Positions 1-7,682 of a stretch of 34,089 bases of DNA are shown here, piece by piece (within the stretch, counting starts at the first letter, position 1; each line of letters opens with the position of its first letter). The notes beneath the pieces are model-generated. The model made no database searches, was not told where the DNA came from, and saw nothing but the letters and a program-made list of their open reading frames with translations. This stretch comes from Sulfuriflexus sp. (GTDB lineage: Bacteria; Pseudomonadota; Gammaproteobacteria; AKS1). The DNA lies in NCBI GenBank assembly GCA_023134145.1, contig JAGLUW010000021.1, positions 1 through 34,089 of the forward strand, in the 5' to 3' direction. The position numbers were made by a program, and so were the translations under genes.

Positions 1-121
<121 letters not shown>

Positions 122-219
122 CTAATTTTAAAATCTATGCTCAATAATTTACCGAAAACGCATTTGCGTTGCCGACGCTTAATTACTACAAACTAAAACT
201 ATATATGGCTCTCATATTA

Positions 220-294
220 TGGAGCCCATACCCAGATTTGAACTGGGGGCCTCTTCCTTACCAAGGAAGTGCTCTACCCCTGAGCTATATGGGC
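220..294 (-). tRNA. tRNA-Thr (anticodon GGT)
   Basis: The reverse complement folds as a full cloverleaf: acceptor GCCCATA pairs with TATGGGC, the D arm is AGCTCAGGGGTAGAGC, the anticodon stem CTTCC/GGAAG encloses loop TTGGTAA with anticodon GGT, and the T arm CCCAG TTCAAAT CTGGG is followed by discriminator T and an encoded CCA. It reads ACC/ACU codons. It is the last tRNA before tuf, about 115 nt upstream of the tuf ATG. Confidence 0.97.
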
Positions 295-355
295 ATAATC
301 TTTACTCTGTCACGCAACTACGCATCTAATTCGTGCCATTGTGCGCGCCAATGTA

Positions 356-429
356 TGGAGCGGGTGAAGGGAATCGAACCCTCGTATTCAGATTGGAAAT
401 CTGAAGTTCTACCATTAAACTACACCCGC
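356..429 (-). tRNA. tRNA-Gly (anticodon TCC)
   Basis: On the minus strand, acceptor GCGGGTG pairs with CACCCGC, the anticodon stem TCAGA/TCTGA encloses loop TTTCCAA with anticodon TCC, and the T loop is TTCGATT. Discriminator T and CCA are encoded. It reads GGA/GGG codons. It lies between tRNA-Tyr and tRNA-Thr(GGT) in the tuf-leading tRNA cluster. Confidence 0.97.
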
Positions 430-647
430 AAAATCCGTACGTTCAGCCGGGTATCAGCTCCCAAAAACATTCAAAACGTCTTACCAAGAACCCCTTCGGG
501 CTTCATTCGGTACTTCCTGAACTCACTTTGTTCGTTCTGGTCGAGCCGTTTTGTCGAACCAACCTATATACTATCTCGGCGGTTCTCATCCACCCCTTCA
601 GGAGTAGGAAAAACTATAAATTACTGCTAATTCATAGCTCCACTATA
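430..647. other. Long inter-tRNA spacer with short repeat-like motifs
   Basis: This 218-bp spacer between tRNA-Tyr and tRNA-Gly has no convincing ORF. On the minus strand it contains several GTTC/GAAC and TCGA-type words close together (GGTTCGACAAAACGGCTCGA, then GAACGAACAAAG, GAGTTCAGGAAG and GAAGCCCGAAGGGGTTC). This style resembles short dispersed palindromic REP-type units of proteobacteria. No clean long hairpin followed by T's is visible. The tRNA precursor must be processed across it. Calling it a REP-like element is inference. Confidence 0.3.
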
Positions 648-732
648 TGGTGGAGGGGGGTGGATTCGAACCACCGAAGGCTGAGCCGTCAGATTTACAA
701 TCTGATCCCTTTGGCCACTCGGGAACCCCTCC
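648..732 (-). tRNA. tRNA-Tyr (anticodon GTA)
   Basis: This is an 85-nt class II tRNA with a long variable arm. Acceptor GGAGGGG pairs with CCCCTCC, the anticodon stem CAGAT/ATCTG encloses the loop containing GTA, the variable arm is ACGGCTCAGCCTTC, and the T arm is GGTGG TTCGAAT CCACC. ACCA is encoded at the 3' end. It is the first tRNA downstream of the internal promoter at 749-777. Confidence 0.97.
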
Positions 733-748
733 AAAAATTAAGCGGCTC

Positions 749-777
749 ATTCTGCTGGAGAATCAAGCCCTTGTCAA
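749..777 (-). promoter_or_regulatory. Sigma-70 promoter for tRNA-Tyr/Gly/Thr-tuf
   Basis: On the minus strand there is a perfect -35 hexamer TTGACA (772-777), a 17-bp spacer, and the -10-like hexamer CAGAAT (749-754), followed by the GC-rich discriminator GAGCCGC. The predicted start falls about 10 nt before tRNA-Tyr. The hexamers are seen directly; use as a promoter is inferred. Confidence 0.65.
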
Positions 778-840
778 TGCACAAGGCGTCGAAAACCGCA
801 CCAGAATTGACATTCCGACGATTTTTCTTCACTTCTAGGC

Positions 841-870
841 AAAATAAGGGGCTGCCTCAAGGCAACCCCT
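841..870 (-). terminator. Rho-independent-type hairpin after tRNA-Thr(TGT)
   Basis: On the minus strand, AGGGG and TTGCC pair with GGCAG and CCCCT around a short TTGA loop with one internal mismatch, followed by TTATTTT. It lies 7 nt beyond the CCA of tRNA-Thr(TGT) and upstream of the tRNA-Tyr promoter. It therefore probably ends a one-gene tRNA transcript, or acts as a partial terminator. Confidence 0.6.
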
Positions 871-877
871 TTATATT

Positions 878-953
<76 letters not shown>

Positions 954-979
954 CTATGCCCTAGAGCATCGAGCGGGGG

Positions 980-1008
980 ATTCTAATGTAAAGTGAGCCG
1001 CGATGCTA
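980..1008 (-). promoter_or_regulatory. Candidate promoter of tRNA-Thr(TGT)
   Basis: The -10-like hexamer TAGAAT (980-985) is followed by the GC-rich discriminator CCCCCGCTCG, as in stringently controlled stable-RNA promoters. The -35 at a 17-bp spacing (TAGCAT) is poor, so support is mainly the -10, the discriminator and the distance to the tRNA. Confidence 0.35.
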
Positions 1009-1033
1009 TGCCGATAAGTGAGATTTTTGTGAT

Positions 1034-1831
1034 TTATTTCAAACACGGGCGTTTTTTTACTGAAACACCGTCATTTTGGCTTTTTATTGCTTCCACAAAC
1101 GGCTTTGGTAGCCCTCGCGTAGCAGAACTACTGAAATCCAACCAAAACCCGCTACTTTCTTTATAAGATTCATCCATCACCGGCGCTAAACCCAATGTTT
1201 GCATATGGGTCTTGCGTTGCTGTGCGCCCTCTCTAGTACGGAAGAAACCCAGTGAAATAGCGTGTTTTTTCACGCCAGTAGGCACGATTAAATAATCTTT
1301 AACGCCTCTTCTCTTAAGTATTGATACCACTTTTCGTGCATCTGCCCTGCTTGGTAAAGGCGGGATATAGACCCAAAACCCACTCAACTCACGACGCGTT
1401 TCATAGCGTTTTTTAACACTCAGCCCCAATTTTTGTAATTTACTAATGGTTAAATTTGCCACTTTGTCTTTTTCAAACGGCCCGAAGGAATAACAAGCAG
1501 CCTCAATAAATACCGCTTTCGGCTGCGATTCCTCAACAACGACTTCTTTCTTAATTGGTTTTTCTGTGCGTATTTCAGTGTTAGATGCCTCAGAACTGAC
1601 ATTTAAGACTTTAGGTGATACGGGCTTTGGCTTTTCAGCGGTAACTTCTACCGTAGACTTAATTGACTCGTTTTGACTCGGTAACTTAATGTTTTTCTCA
1701 CTAAGTAGTTGCAACAAAGGCATATTACTTGCTCGCTCTGCCGCCAAATCACCCGCTTGGTTTTCTGATTGGCTGATCCAGAAAAGCATGAGTAGATTAA
1801 CCGCTAGCAATACCCCGACAACAATCTTCAT
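1034..1831 (-). CDS. Membrane-anchored SPOR-like protein
   Basis: This 265-aa protein has an N-terminal membrane anchor (about residues 3-20, VVGVLLAVNLLMLFWIS). A polar linker rich in Lys, Glu, Pro and Ser follows (about 30-105). The C-terminal half (about 108-250) has SPOR-like repeats, with CYSFGPF, SGFWVYIPPLPS, SLGFFRTREGAQ and SGFWLDF. SPOR domains bind denuded peptidoglycan glycan strands, often at division sites, so an envelope role is likely; the exact job is unknown. Its ATG overlaps the coaX stop by 4 nt (ATGA), so it is translationally coupled in a birA-coaX-SPOR run. No terminator is evident after it before the tRNA-Thr promoter region. Confidence 0.8.
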   Translation of the reverse strand: MKIVVGVLLAVNLLMLFWISQSENQAGDLAAERASNMPLLQLLSEKNIKLPSQNESIKSTVEVTAEKPKPVSPKVLNVSSEASNTEIRTEKPIKKEVVVEESQPKAVFIEAACYSFGPFEKDKVANLTISKLQKLGLSVKKRYETRRELSGFWVYIPPLPSRADARKVVSILKRRGVKDYLIVPTGVKKHAISLGFFRTREGAQQRKTHMQTLGLAPVMDESYKESSGFWLDFSSSATRGLPKPFVEAIKSQNDGVSVKKRPCLK

Positions 1832-2616
1832 GCTGACATCTCTCGTTGTATTGCGAGAGCTAAACCCTGCAAAACCAGAACGGGATTATTCTCAAGCGTA
1901 ACCGATAACATGGGTTGAACCTCTTCCGCATCGCCCCCCGTCAGTACACAGCTTAACTCTGTTCCCATGACCTTCTGCATATCGCTTACAACACGTTCGA
2001 TATAGGCAACCACTGCATACAAACTACCAATCTCAACACCCGTCGCGGTATTGGTTGCGAATAACATCCCTGAGGGTATTTCAGCATCTGCCGTCTTGTT
2101 GATCTCACTGGTATCAGTATAGAGCGAATCACGCATCATTTTGATGCCAGGAAGGATTAAGCCACCGAGGTGTTTACCCGAGGCATCAATCGCATCAACG
2201 GTTATTGCGCTGCCACAATCAATGACTGCGCTTGGACCATCATGAGCCACATTGGCTGCCAACAGCCCCAACCAACGATCTACCCCAAGCTGACTAGGTT
2301 CAGTATAAGAATTAACAACCTTACCGCTCTGCGGCTGGCTACTCGCAATCCTCACAGGACAATCCCAATGCTGCTTTATCCATGTATTTATAAGATCGAG
2401 CATGTCCTTGCCAGCAACATTCGCCAGCCAAACCTGTTCTGGTTTTTCTAAGCCCTGCCAAGCTTCGCTCAAAGCAGTCGGAATATCTTCCCCAGCATGC
2501 AATAACTCATCGGCATCGCTCAAGGTTGGCAAGCCCTTGCGCGCACACTTAGGCCAAGCCGAATCAAGCCATGCCCATTTTATAAAGCTATTACCAACGT
2601 CGAGAAGTAAAATCAT
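1828..2616 (-). CDS. coaX: Type III pantothenate kinase
   Basis: This 262-aa protein is the usual length for CoaX, which phosphorylates pantothenate in the first step of coenzyme A synthesis. It shows the ASKHA-fold signatures: LLLDVGNSFIKWAW at the N terminus (phosphate 1 motif), QLGVDRWLGLLAA in the middle, then AVIDCGSAITVDAID and GGLILPG, and late GVEIGSLYAVV and LTGGDAE. E. coli has the unrelated CoaA kinase at the same place between birA and the tRNAs; here the type III enzyme fills that slot. The gene starts with ATG 43 nt after the birA stop and overlaps the next gene by 4 nt. Confidence 0.96.
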   Translation of the reverse strand: MILLLDVGNSFIKWAWLDSAWPKCARKGLPTLSDADELLHAGEDIPTALSEAWQGLEKPEQVWLANVAGKDMLDLINTWIKQHWDCPVRIASSQPQSGKVVNSYTEPSQLGVDRWLGLLAANVAHDGPSAVIDCGSAITVDAIDASGKHLGGLILPGIKMMRDSLYTDTSEINKTADAEIPSGMLFATNTATGVEIGSLYAVVAYIERVVSDMQKVMGTELSCVLTGGDAEEVQPMLSVTLENNPVLVLQGLALAIQREMSA

Positions 2617-2659
2617 GCTGTCGTCATTTATAATTATTTATAGTTATATATTAACGCGA

Positions 2660-3628
2660 TTATCCGCTACGCAGGCTGACTTCACCACAAGTAAATCGCT
2701 GACGTTCGCCTGCAGATTCCAACAGCAATGCACCTGACTCATCAATATCCAAAAAATTGCCAGAAACAATACTGCCATTCATCATATGGATGCTCACCGG
2801 TTTATTGCTATAAATATTAAGTTCTCGCCACTCTTTCAAGTAATCATCAGACTGTCCGTTCGAACAGGCAATGCAGGCATGGATAAGTTCATCGATCATT
2901 GCCGCCGCTAACAAGTTACGCGAAATCGATTCTGCCACATCACTATGGCGTAAATCGATCCACGGCTGATCGATATCGGCCATACTCGCTGGCATACTGA
3001 CATTAAGACCAACGCCCACCACAAGATCACATGGACCACCCGATTCGCCGCGCATTTCAATTAAGATACCGCCAAGTTTTTTGCCCTGATAAATAATATC
3101 GTTCGGCCACTTTAGACCAAGCTCAGACACACCAAATTTTTGTAATGCACGCACTACGGCAACACCGCATATCAAACTAAAACTGCTCATCGCCGTAATA
3201 TCTAATTCAAAACGCCAACCCAGCGACATTGTTAGGTTCGCTGCAAAAGGAGAGATCCACTCACGCCCACGTCGTCCTCGACCTGCATGTTGCCGCTCAG
3301 CCAAACAGACCACGGCATGTTTATGCTGAGCCTTTAATAACCACGCATTGGTTGAATCCACATCGAAAAGAATATCGAGTGATTGTAAGTGTTTCTGCGT
3401 TTGTGAATTAAGCGCCGGTTGTATCCTGTGGCTATCAAGTAATTCAAGAGGTTCAGCAAGTCGATAACCCCGACCATGCACCGCGTGAATATCAACGTCG
3501 AATTTACGCAGTTGCTGCAATGCCTTCCAGACTGCACTGCGACTGACATTGAGCTTTTCACCTAACTCATTGCCAGAGTGAAATTGACCATCCGCTAAAA
3601 TATCAATAAGTGCATGTTGTAATGACAT
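2660..3628 (-). CDS. birA: Bifunctional biotin-protein ligase / biotin operon repressor
   Basis: This 322-aa protein matches the length of E. coli BirA. An N-terminal winged helix-turn-helix (about residues 5-60, including SGNELGEKLNVSRSAVWKAL) would bind the bio operator. The catalytic domain carries the biotinyl-AMP loop GRGRRGREW, then ANLTMSLGW, and the KWPNDI and GKKLGGILIEM motifs. A C-terminal SH3-like part contains GALLLES. It attaches biotin to the acetyl-CoA carboxylase carrier protein and represses biotin synthesis when biotinyl-AMP accumulates. It heads the birA-coaX-SPOR run and diverges from the gene at 3673. Confidence 0.97.
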   Translation of the reverse strand: MSLQHALIDILADGQFHSGNELGEKLNVSRSAVWKALQQLRKFDVDIHAVHGRGYRLAEPLELLDSHRIQPALNSQTQKHLQSLDILFDVDSTNAWLLKAQHKHAVVCLAERQHAGRGRRGREWISPFAANLTMSLGWRFELDITAMSSFSLICGVAVVRALQKFGVSELGLKWPNDIIYQGKKLGGILIEMRGESGGPCDLVVGVGLNVSMPASMADIDQPWIDLRHSDVAESISRNLLAAAMIDELIHACIACSNGQSDDYLKEWRELNIYSNKPVSIHMMNGSIVSGNFLDIDESGALLLESAGERQRFTCGEVSLRSG

Positions 3629-3672
3629 TCGATAAGTTTATCATCTACTAACGCAAACTTGTGCCTAAAATT

Positions 3673-4632
3673 ATGAAAATGACGACGAAAGTATTAATAA
3701 AAAAATTACCCACGTCTGCTCACTACTTTCCTATTAGTGGCGATCGCTACTCTACTCGCGCGGGGCTCGCACGATTCGGAACCGACTTTGGCAATGGTCA
3801 ACTCGATACTCAACTATTTCAGTTTGATAAAACATTTACCGATTATAGAAACAATAAACTTGCCGTTCGCAAAACAGAAATTAATGATTACGTCTGTACC
3901 GACAAGATTGATAATAAATCACTCGCAGAAGCGACACAATTTATACTGCAACATTTATGTAACGAACATCCCGATAAGTTTTTGTTACAGAAATCATCTA
4001 AACAAATAACTCTTGACTGCCTTCTGACGGATGAGCAGATTATTATTAATGATGATTATAATTTAGCGACACAACATAGAACTGAATATAAGAATCTATT
4101 TGATGCACTAGCGCTTCAAGTTCAAGAAGATATTTGTCTCATGCAGATAAATAGTTCAGGAACAAAATTGATCGCCGCGCACCTATGCGCCGCCAATCAT
4201 TGGTCGGCTCGCGATAAGTTACTGATGGATATGCGCTACTTGCATCAACATGTACCGGGGTTTACTGACGACAACAAAGAACCAGAAAAGCTACTGCAAG
4301 GCATTTCACGTAAAACCGAAGCCTATGTGCGTTTCGCTTGGGGGCTTTGCGATCAAGCTATTCTTAACCAGCACCCGCATACGTCATTGAAATCGGAATC
4401 TAGCGATGATTTGTTTATGCGAATAGAACGACAAGTTATCTGGCCTATTCCCGATAGCGACATACTTTTATTTACGATTCGTACTTACTTTCAAGATTAT
4501 ACTGAGCTAAAAACGTCGGAAATTATTAGCCTAGGAAGTGCAGTAAGTAGTATGAGCAAAGAAACGCTAGAATACAAAAATATTGACAAAGAAGCTGTTA
4601 TAAAGAAACTAAAAATAATGAGACAGAATTAA
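3673..4632 (+). CDS. DUF3445 / haem-dependent oxidative N-demethylase-like protein
   Basis: This protein of about 319 aa has hallmarks of the DUF3445 family (haem-dependent oxidative N-demethylase alpha-like): a central HLCAANHWSARDKL block followed by LHQHVPGF, then RFAWGL, and near the C terminus FMRIERQVIWPIPDS with LLFTIRTYFQDY. Family members are linked to oxidative demethylation of small amines, but the substrate here is unknown. I take ATG 3673; GTG 3661 and ATG 3679 are alternatives, and none has a clear Shine-Dalgarno. It diverges from birA with only a short gap, stands alone on its strand, and is followed by peptidase genes on the other strand. The assignment is by remembered motifs only. 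Confidence 0.7.
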   Translation: MKMTTKVLIKKLPTSAHYFPISGDRYSTRAGLARFGTDFGNGQLDTQLFQFDKTFTDYRNNKLAVRKTEINDYVCTDKIDNKSLAEATQFILQHLCNEHPDKFLLQKSSKQITLDCLLTDEQIIINDDYNLATQHRTEYKNLFDALALQVQEDICLMQINSSGTKLIAAHLCAANHWSARDKLLMDMRYLHQHVPGFTDDNKEPEKLLQGISRKTEAYVRFAWGLCDQAILNQHPHTSLKSESSDDLFMRIERQVIWPIPDSDILLFTIRTYFQDYTELKTSEIISLGSAVSSMSKETLEYKNIDKEAVIKKLKIMRQN

Positions 4633-4669
4633 CAAGATTCATTTTCTTAAGCTTTTATAATAAAGAACC

Positions 4670-5845
4670 TCAAAGGTGTCGCTGATAAGATTTTAGATTC
4701 TTACGCAAACGACTACGCTGCTGTTGCCATGGATCATCCCATGCAAGCGATGCTTTCATAAGACCTTGGCATAATTTTAATTCACCCTCGATATCATCAA
4801 GGTGTACAAATTCAGGTGCTGGACCACGATGCGCAGGACAATCCATACCACCCTCATAACCTTCGTTATGATAATTACCCAATGGCAAAGAAATACCGAT
4901 CGTCTTGATACCCCATGCCGTCATTGCCGTGGCTTCACAAGAACCACCATCCATAACGCGACGTTGATGTTTTCCTGGTAGTAACTTAACAGCCAGATCA
5001 GACAACACCTTTAACCCTCCTGATTCAAAAACAGTTCGCCAATCCCCCATGCGCACAACCGGCCCTTTACCAATAATCGCACCGGGTAAAGTCCGCGAGG
5101 CTTCAAGGCTAACCGCGACAACAGGTCGAGTCGCTTTATTTAAAAAACCTGACTCAAGATGTGCAACTGCACCAACAAAACCTACCTCTTCACCTCGGGT
5201 TAACAAACCAATAAATGGAGGGCGCTTGGTTTTTTTATTCCGTTTGTTGATTGCCTGCAGCTGCCTAGCTGTCTCGAGAATCGCAAACACACCAACAAGA
5301 TCATCTGCGGCACGTGTATAAATTCGCTTACCACTTTGCCAAATAGGTGCACGAAAATTAAAACCACCGAATATTTTCAGCGCTGATATTTTTTTATCTT
5401 CAAGCGGTTTATCTAGTACCACTTCAGCAGTTTGGATTGCACGTTTATCTTTACGCAAAACAACCTTTTTTAACGAACCTTCTACCAACAAACCATCATC
5501 TGATGCTAGCCAAACTTTGCGCCCTGCTAAATGCTTTATAGGAGAACCGCCAAACCATTTTATGGACAAACATTTTTCACTCAACCAACGCACACCATGA
5601 AATCCAGGATGATCCATATGTGCAATAAAAACTCTAACGGGTTCTTTACTACGTTGACTTAATAATTTCTGGTAGGATTTTTCAGATGCTACGCCGACAA
5701 CAATATTGCGATGTTGATCGTAGAAGTAAGGAATAGCCGCACTTTGTAATTGCGATTCAACCTCAGCCATCACCAATGCTTCTCGAAATGGTGCGGTGGG
5801 ACAAGACAATAAATTCCGCAATCGTTGTAATTGTGCCTGCTTCAT
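4670..5845 (-). CDS. M42-like metallo-aminopeptidase / M20-M28 clan hydrolase
   Basis: This protein of about 391 aa has a two-metal zinc peptidase pattern: AHMDHPG near residue 80 (first metal His/Asp), RAADDLVGVFAI (bridging Asp), TRGEEVGFVGA (general base and metal Glu pair), SLEASRTLPGA, and a late YHNEGYEGG (last His). This order fits M42 aminopeptidases and related M20/M28 enzymes that trim peptides in the cytoplasm; there is no signal peptide. I take ATG 5845, 7 nt after the upstream stop; a TTG at 5875 would overlap the NERD-like gene and has no ribosome site. It is the last gene of the 7593-4670 minus cluster. Substrate is unknown. Confidence 0.75.
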   Translation of the reverse strand: MKQAQLQRLRNLLSCPTAPFREALVMAEVESQLQSAAIPYFYDQHRNIVVGVASEKSYQKLLSQRSKEPVRVFIAHMDHPGFHGVRWLSEKCLSIKWFGGSPIKHLAGRKVWLASDDGLLVEGSLKKVVLRKDKRAIQTAEVVLDKPLEDKKISALKIFGGFNFRAPIWQSGKRIYTRAADDLVGVFAILETARQLQAINKRNKKTKRPPFIGLLTRGEEVGFVGAVAHLESGFLNKATRPVVAVSLEASRTLPGAIIGKGPVVRMGDWRTVFESGGLKVLSDLAVKLLPGKHQRRVMDGGSCEATAMTAWGIKTIGISLPLGNYHNEGYEGGMDCPAHRGPAPEFVHLDDIEGELKLCQGLMKASLAWDDPWQQQRSRLRKNLKSYQRHL

Positions 5846-5852
5846 TGAGTAA

Positions 5853-6419
5853 CTAACCGGGGTTTTGTACAGCAAGCAATTTTTGCCACGCTGTATCTAA
5901 GTTCTCTGCTGGCAGCGCTGGTCGCAAGAAAGAACTTAGTTTTTCATAAGCTTCATCAACCATAAATACTTCATCTGGCTTACCCTTAGGGAAAGTGCCA
6001 CGACAAGTAAAAATAACATGACCAATCACGGGTATCTCACCAACAATTTCTTGCACCGCGTTAATGCGTGCAGGTAGTTCAATTAAGGGGTTAGGGAATT
6101 TATGACTTTTCACACCGATCATCTGAGTCCATTCGTTAATTTTATCGCCACCAAACAGGCGGCCAATGTAATCACGAATATCAAATACGATAACACCACC
6201 ATCGGTTAACAAAACACAATCAATCCAAATCTCACCATTAACGCCATCTGGTATTAATATGTTTTTTAATTGTTGCCGCGAGAGGTCTTTAATAACTTTA
6301 TTTATTTGTCTTTGGTGTTTATTGCGTCGGTAATAACGAAACAAGACAAATACAATAACCACAACAACACCAGCTGCTGCAGCGATAAATATAATAGGTT
6401 GATTTTCAATCACCAGCAC
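5853..6419 (-). CDS. Membrane-anchored NERD-like protein
   Basis: This 188-aa protein starts with GTG and has AGGA about 10 nt upstream. One transmembrane helix (about residues 9-27) and a basic stretch (RYYRRNKHQRQ) indicate a cytoplasmic C-terminal domain. Residues about 52-130 resemble the nuclease-related (NERD) fold: NGEIWIDCVLLTDGGVIVFD then IRDYIGRLFGG and a Trp. In typical NERD domains the second acidic-x-basic motif is ExK; here it is D80-I-R82, so nuclease activity is doubtful. The gene lies between a peptidase gene (7 nt downstream) and an unknown helical protein, so the genes are probably cotranscribed. The role is unknown. Confidence 0.6.
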   Translation of the reverse strand: MLVIENQPIIFIAAAAGVVVVIVFVLFRYYRRNKHQRQINKVIKDLSRQQLKNILIPDGVNGEIWIDCVLLTDGGVIVFDIRDYIGRLFGGDKINEWTQMIGVKSHKFPNPLIELPARINAVQEIVGEIPVIGHVIFTCRGTFPKGKPDEVFMVDEAYEKLSSFLRPALPAENLDTAWQKLLAVQNPG

Positions 6420-6446
6420 TAAAACGATAATCCTTTACAAGTTGAC

Positions 6447-7118
6447 TTAAGCTACGCGCAAGGCTTCCGCAATTATTGCTAATTTTGGCTGCACATCAGA
6501 GATATCATTGCCTTGCTTCTCGCATTCATGCATTAAATCTTCAGCATCATTATATAACTGAGTTATTTGATCTAATTCAAACAACTGTAAACCCGCGCGT
6601 AACTCATCTGCGTCTGCTGACAATATGGTTGCCGCTAAATTCTCAGGATCGATTAATGAATTAGGATTTAACATATCAACAACCAATGGCACCTTCATTA
6701 ATCCCATATGCATCGCACGCGCTTCGGTTTCTTGTTCTAGTTCTGAAATTGCCTTGGCATCACTTCCAGCCCCATGCCGAACGGCCTTCATAATAACCTT
6801 GAGTAATTTGACTAATGACTCCTGAGAATTCTCATTATCTCCAGGCAAGCTGGCTGCTTGTTCATAAAGACGATCAGCATCTTCCTTTAATTTCAAGATA
6901 ACATCACTTTGTACATTTTCTGAAAGTTTGCTGGCAGAATTAAACAGTTCTTGAAAGTCCTTACTGAACACTTGTAGCTGTGCTAATTCTTCATTCTGAA
7001 CCTTGGTCAGCTGCTCAAGAGAAATATTCCGCTGCTGTTCGGAAAATAAAGGATTGTTATATTGTCTTTTTAATTGCCTTTCGCGACTACCGGGCAAAGC
7101 GCTGAATCTAAGTGTCAT
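6447..7118 (-). CDS. Unrecognised mostly helical protein
   Basis: This 223-aa soluble protein starts with ATG. I do not recognise the family. Residues about 30-100 are highly charged and heptad-like (LEQLTKVQNEELAQLQVF, then VILKLKEDADRLYEQAASL), suggesting coiled coil, and the C-terminal half is also helical (LQLFELDQITQLYNDAEDL). There is no signal peptide, Cys cluster or nucleotide-binding motif. It sits 27 nt upstream of the NERD-like gene and about 60 nt after the SCP-2-like gene on the same strand, so it probably belongs to the same unit. Confidence 0.6.
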   Translation of the reverse strand: MTLRFSALPGSRERQLKRQYNNPLFSEQQRNISLEQLTKVQNEELAQLQVFSKDFQELFNSASKLSENVQSDVILKLKEDADRLYEQAASLPGDNENSQESLVKLLKVIMKAVRHGAGSDAKAISELEQETEARAMHMGLMKVPLVVDMLNPNSLIDPENLAATILSADADELRAGLQLFELDQITQLYNDAEDLMHECEKQGNDISDVQPKLAIIAEALRVA

Positions 7119-7179
7119 ATAATAAGCATCATAATTTAATTAAGTTTCATAATTTAAAATTAATACGAGTAGTCTAAGT

Positions 7180-7593
7180 CTAACGAGCAAACTCAGTATC
7201 TAATCCTTTCATTAATTCAAAATGCCGAAGAAAAGGTTTTGCCATATTGGGGTTGCGAATCATTTGACGGTAATCACCTTTGGTAAACTGCAATTTTCCT
7301 GATGCCACAGAAATTCCTAATTTATCGAAACCGAAACCTTCGGTTAACCACTCTTTCCATGCATCTACATCGGCACGCATATCCCAATCAAGTTCTTGGC
7401 CTCGATAATCGCCTGCATAAATAACTTCGCCGTTCGAAACATCAACAATACCCACTGGCGATGAGTCACCTTTGCAACCAAAACCAATAACCGCTGAGAA
7501 TTTTTCTACGCCAAGAGAAGTTGTCATTTCTGTATCAGCATTCCATTTATCAGCAAATGATTGCATCCATGAATCTGAAAATAATTTGGCCAT
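7180..7593 (-). CDS. SCP-2-like (sterol carrier-type) small protein
   Basis: This 137-aa protein, whose ATG is preceded by AAAGGA at good spacing, looks like a stand-alone SCP-2-like domain: SDSWMQSFADKWNAD at the start, a beta-rich FSAVIGFGCKGD...VGIVDVSNGEVIYAG core, and a C-terminal VASGKLQFTKGDYRQMIRN helix-strand element where family members have the ligand-tunnel lining. Such domains bind lipids or acyl compounds. It is the first gene of the minus cluster leading to the peptidase. The family call rests on overall pattern and is tentative. Confidence 0.55.
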   Translation of the reverse strand: MAKLFSDSWMQSFADKWNADTEMTTSLGVEKFSAVIGFGCKGDSSPVGIVDVSNGEVIYAGDYRGQELDWDMRADVDAWKEWLTEGFGFDKLGISVASGKLQFTKGDYRQMIRNPNMAKPFLRHFELMKGLDTEFAR

Positions 7594-7682
7594 GACTTTC
7601 CTTTAAAAAAACGATTAGACTTTATGAACCCTATTTTAACAGAAAATAACTATATAACATCACTGTATATCGGAAGGTTTTG

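Noticed and set aside
994..1017. TAAAGTGA ... GCCGATAA on the plus strand, resembling a sigma-28 promoter
   Set aside because: The spacing between the two boxes is 13 nt instead of 11 and it points antisense into the SPOR gene with no plus-strand gene downstream.
5846..5875. TTG start extending the M42-like peptidase by 10 residues
   Set aside because: It would overlap the NERD-like gene and lacks a ribosome site; ATG 5845 gives a normal N terminus.
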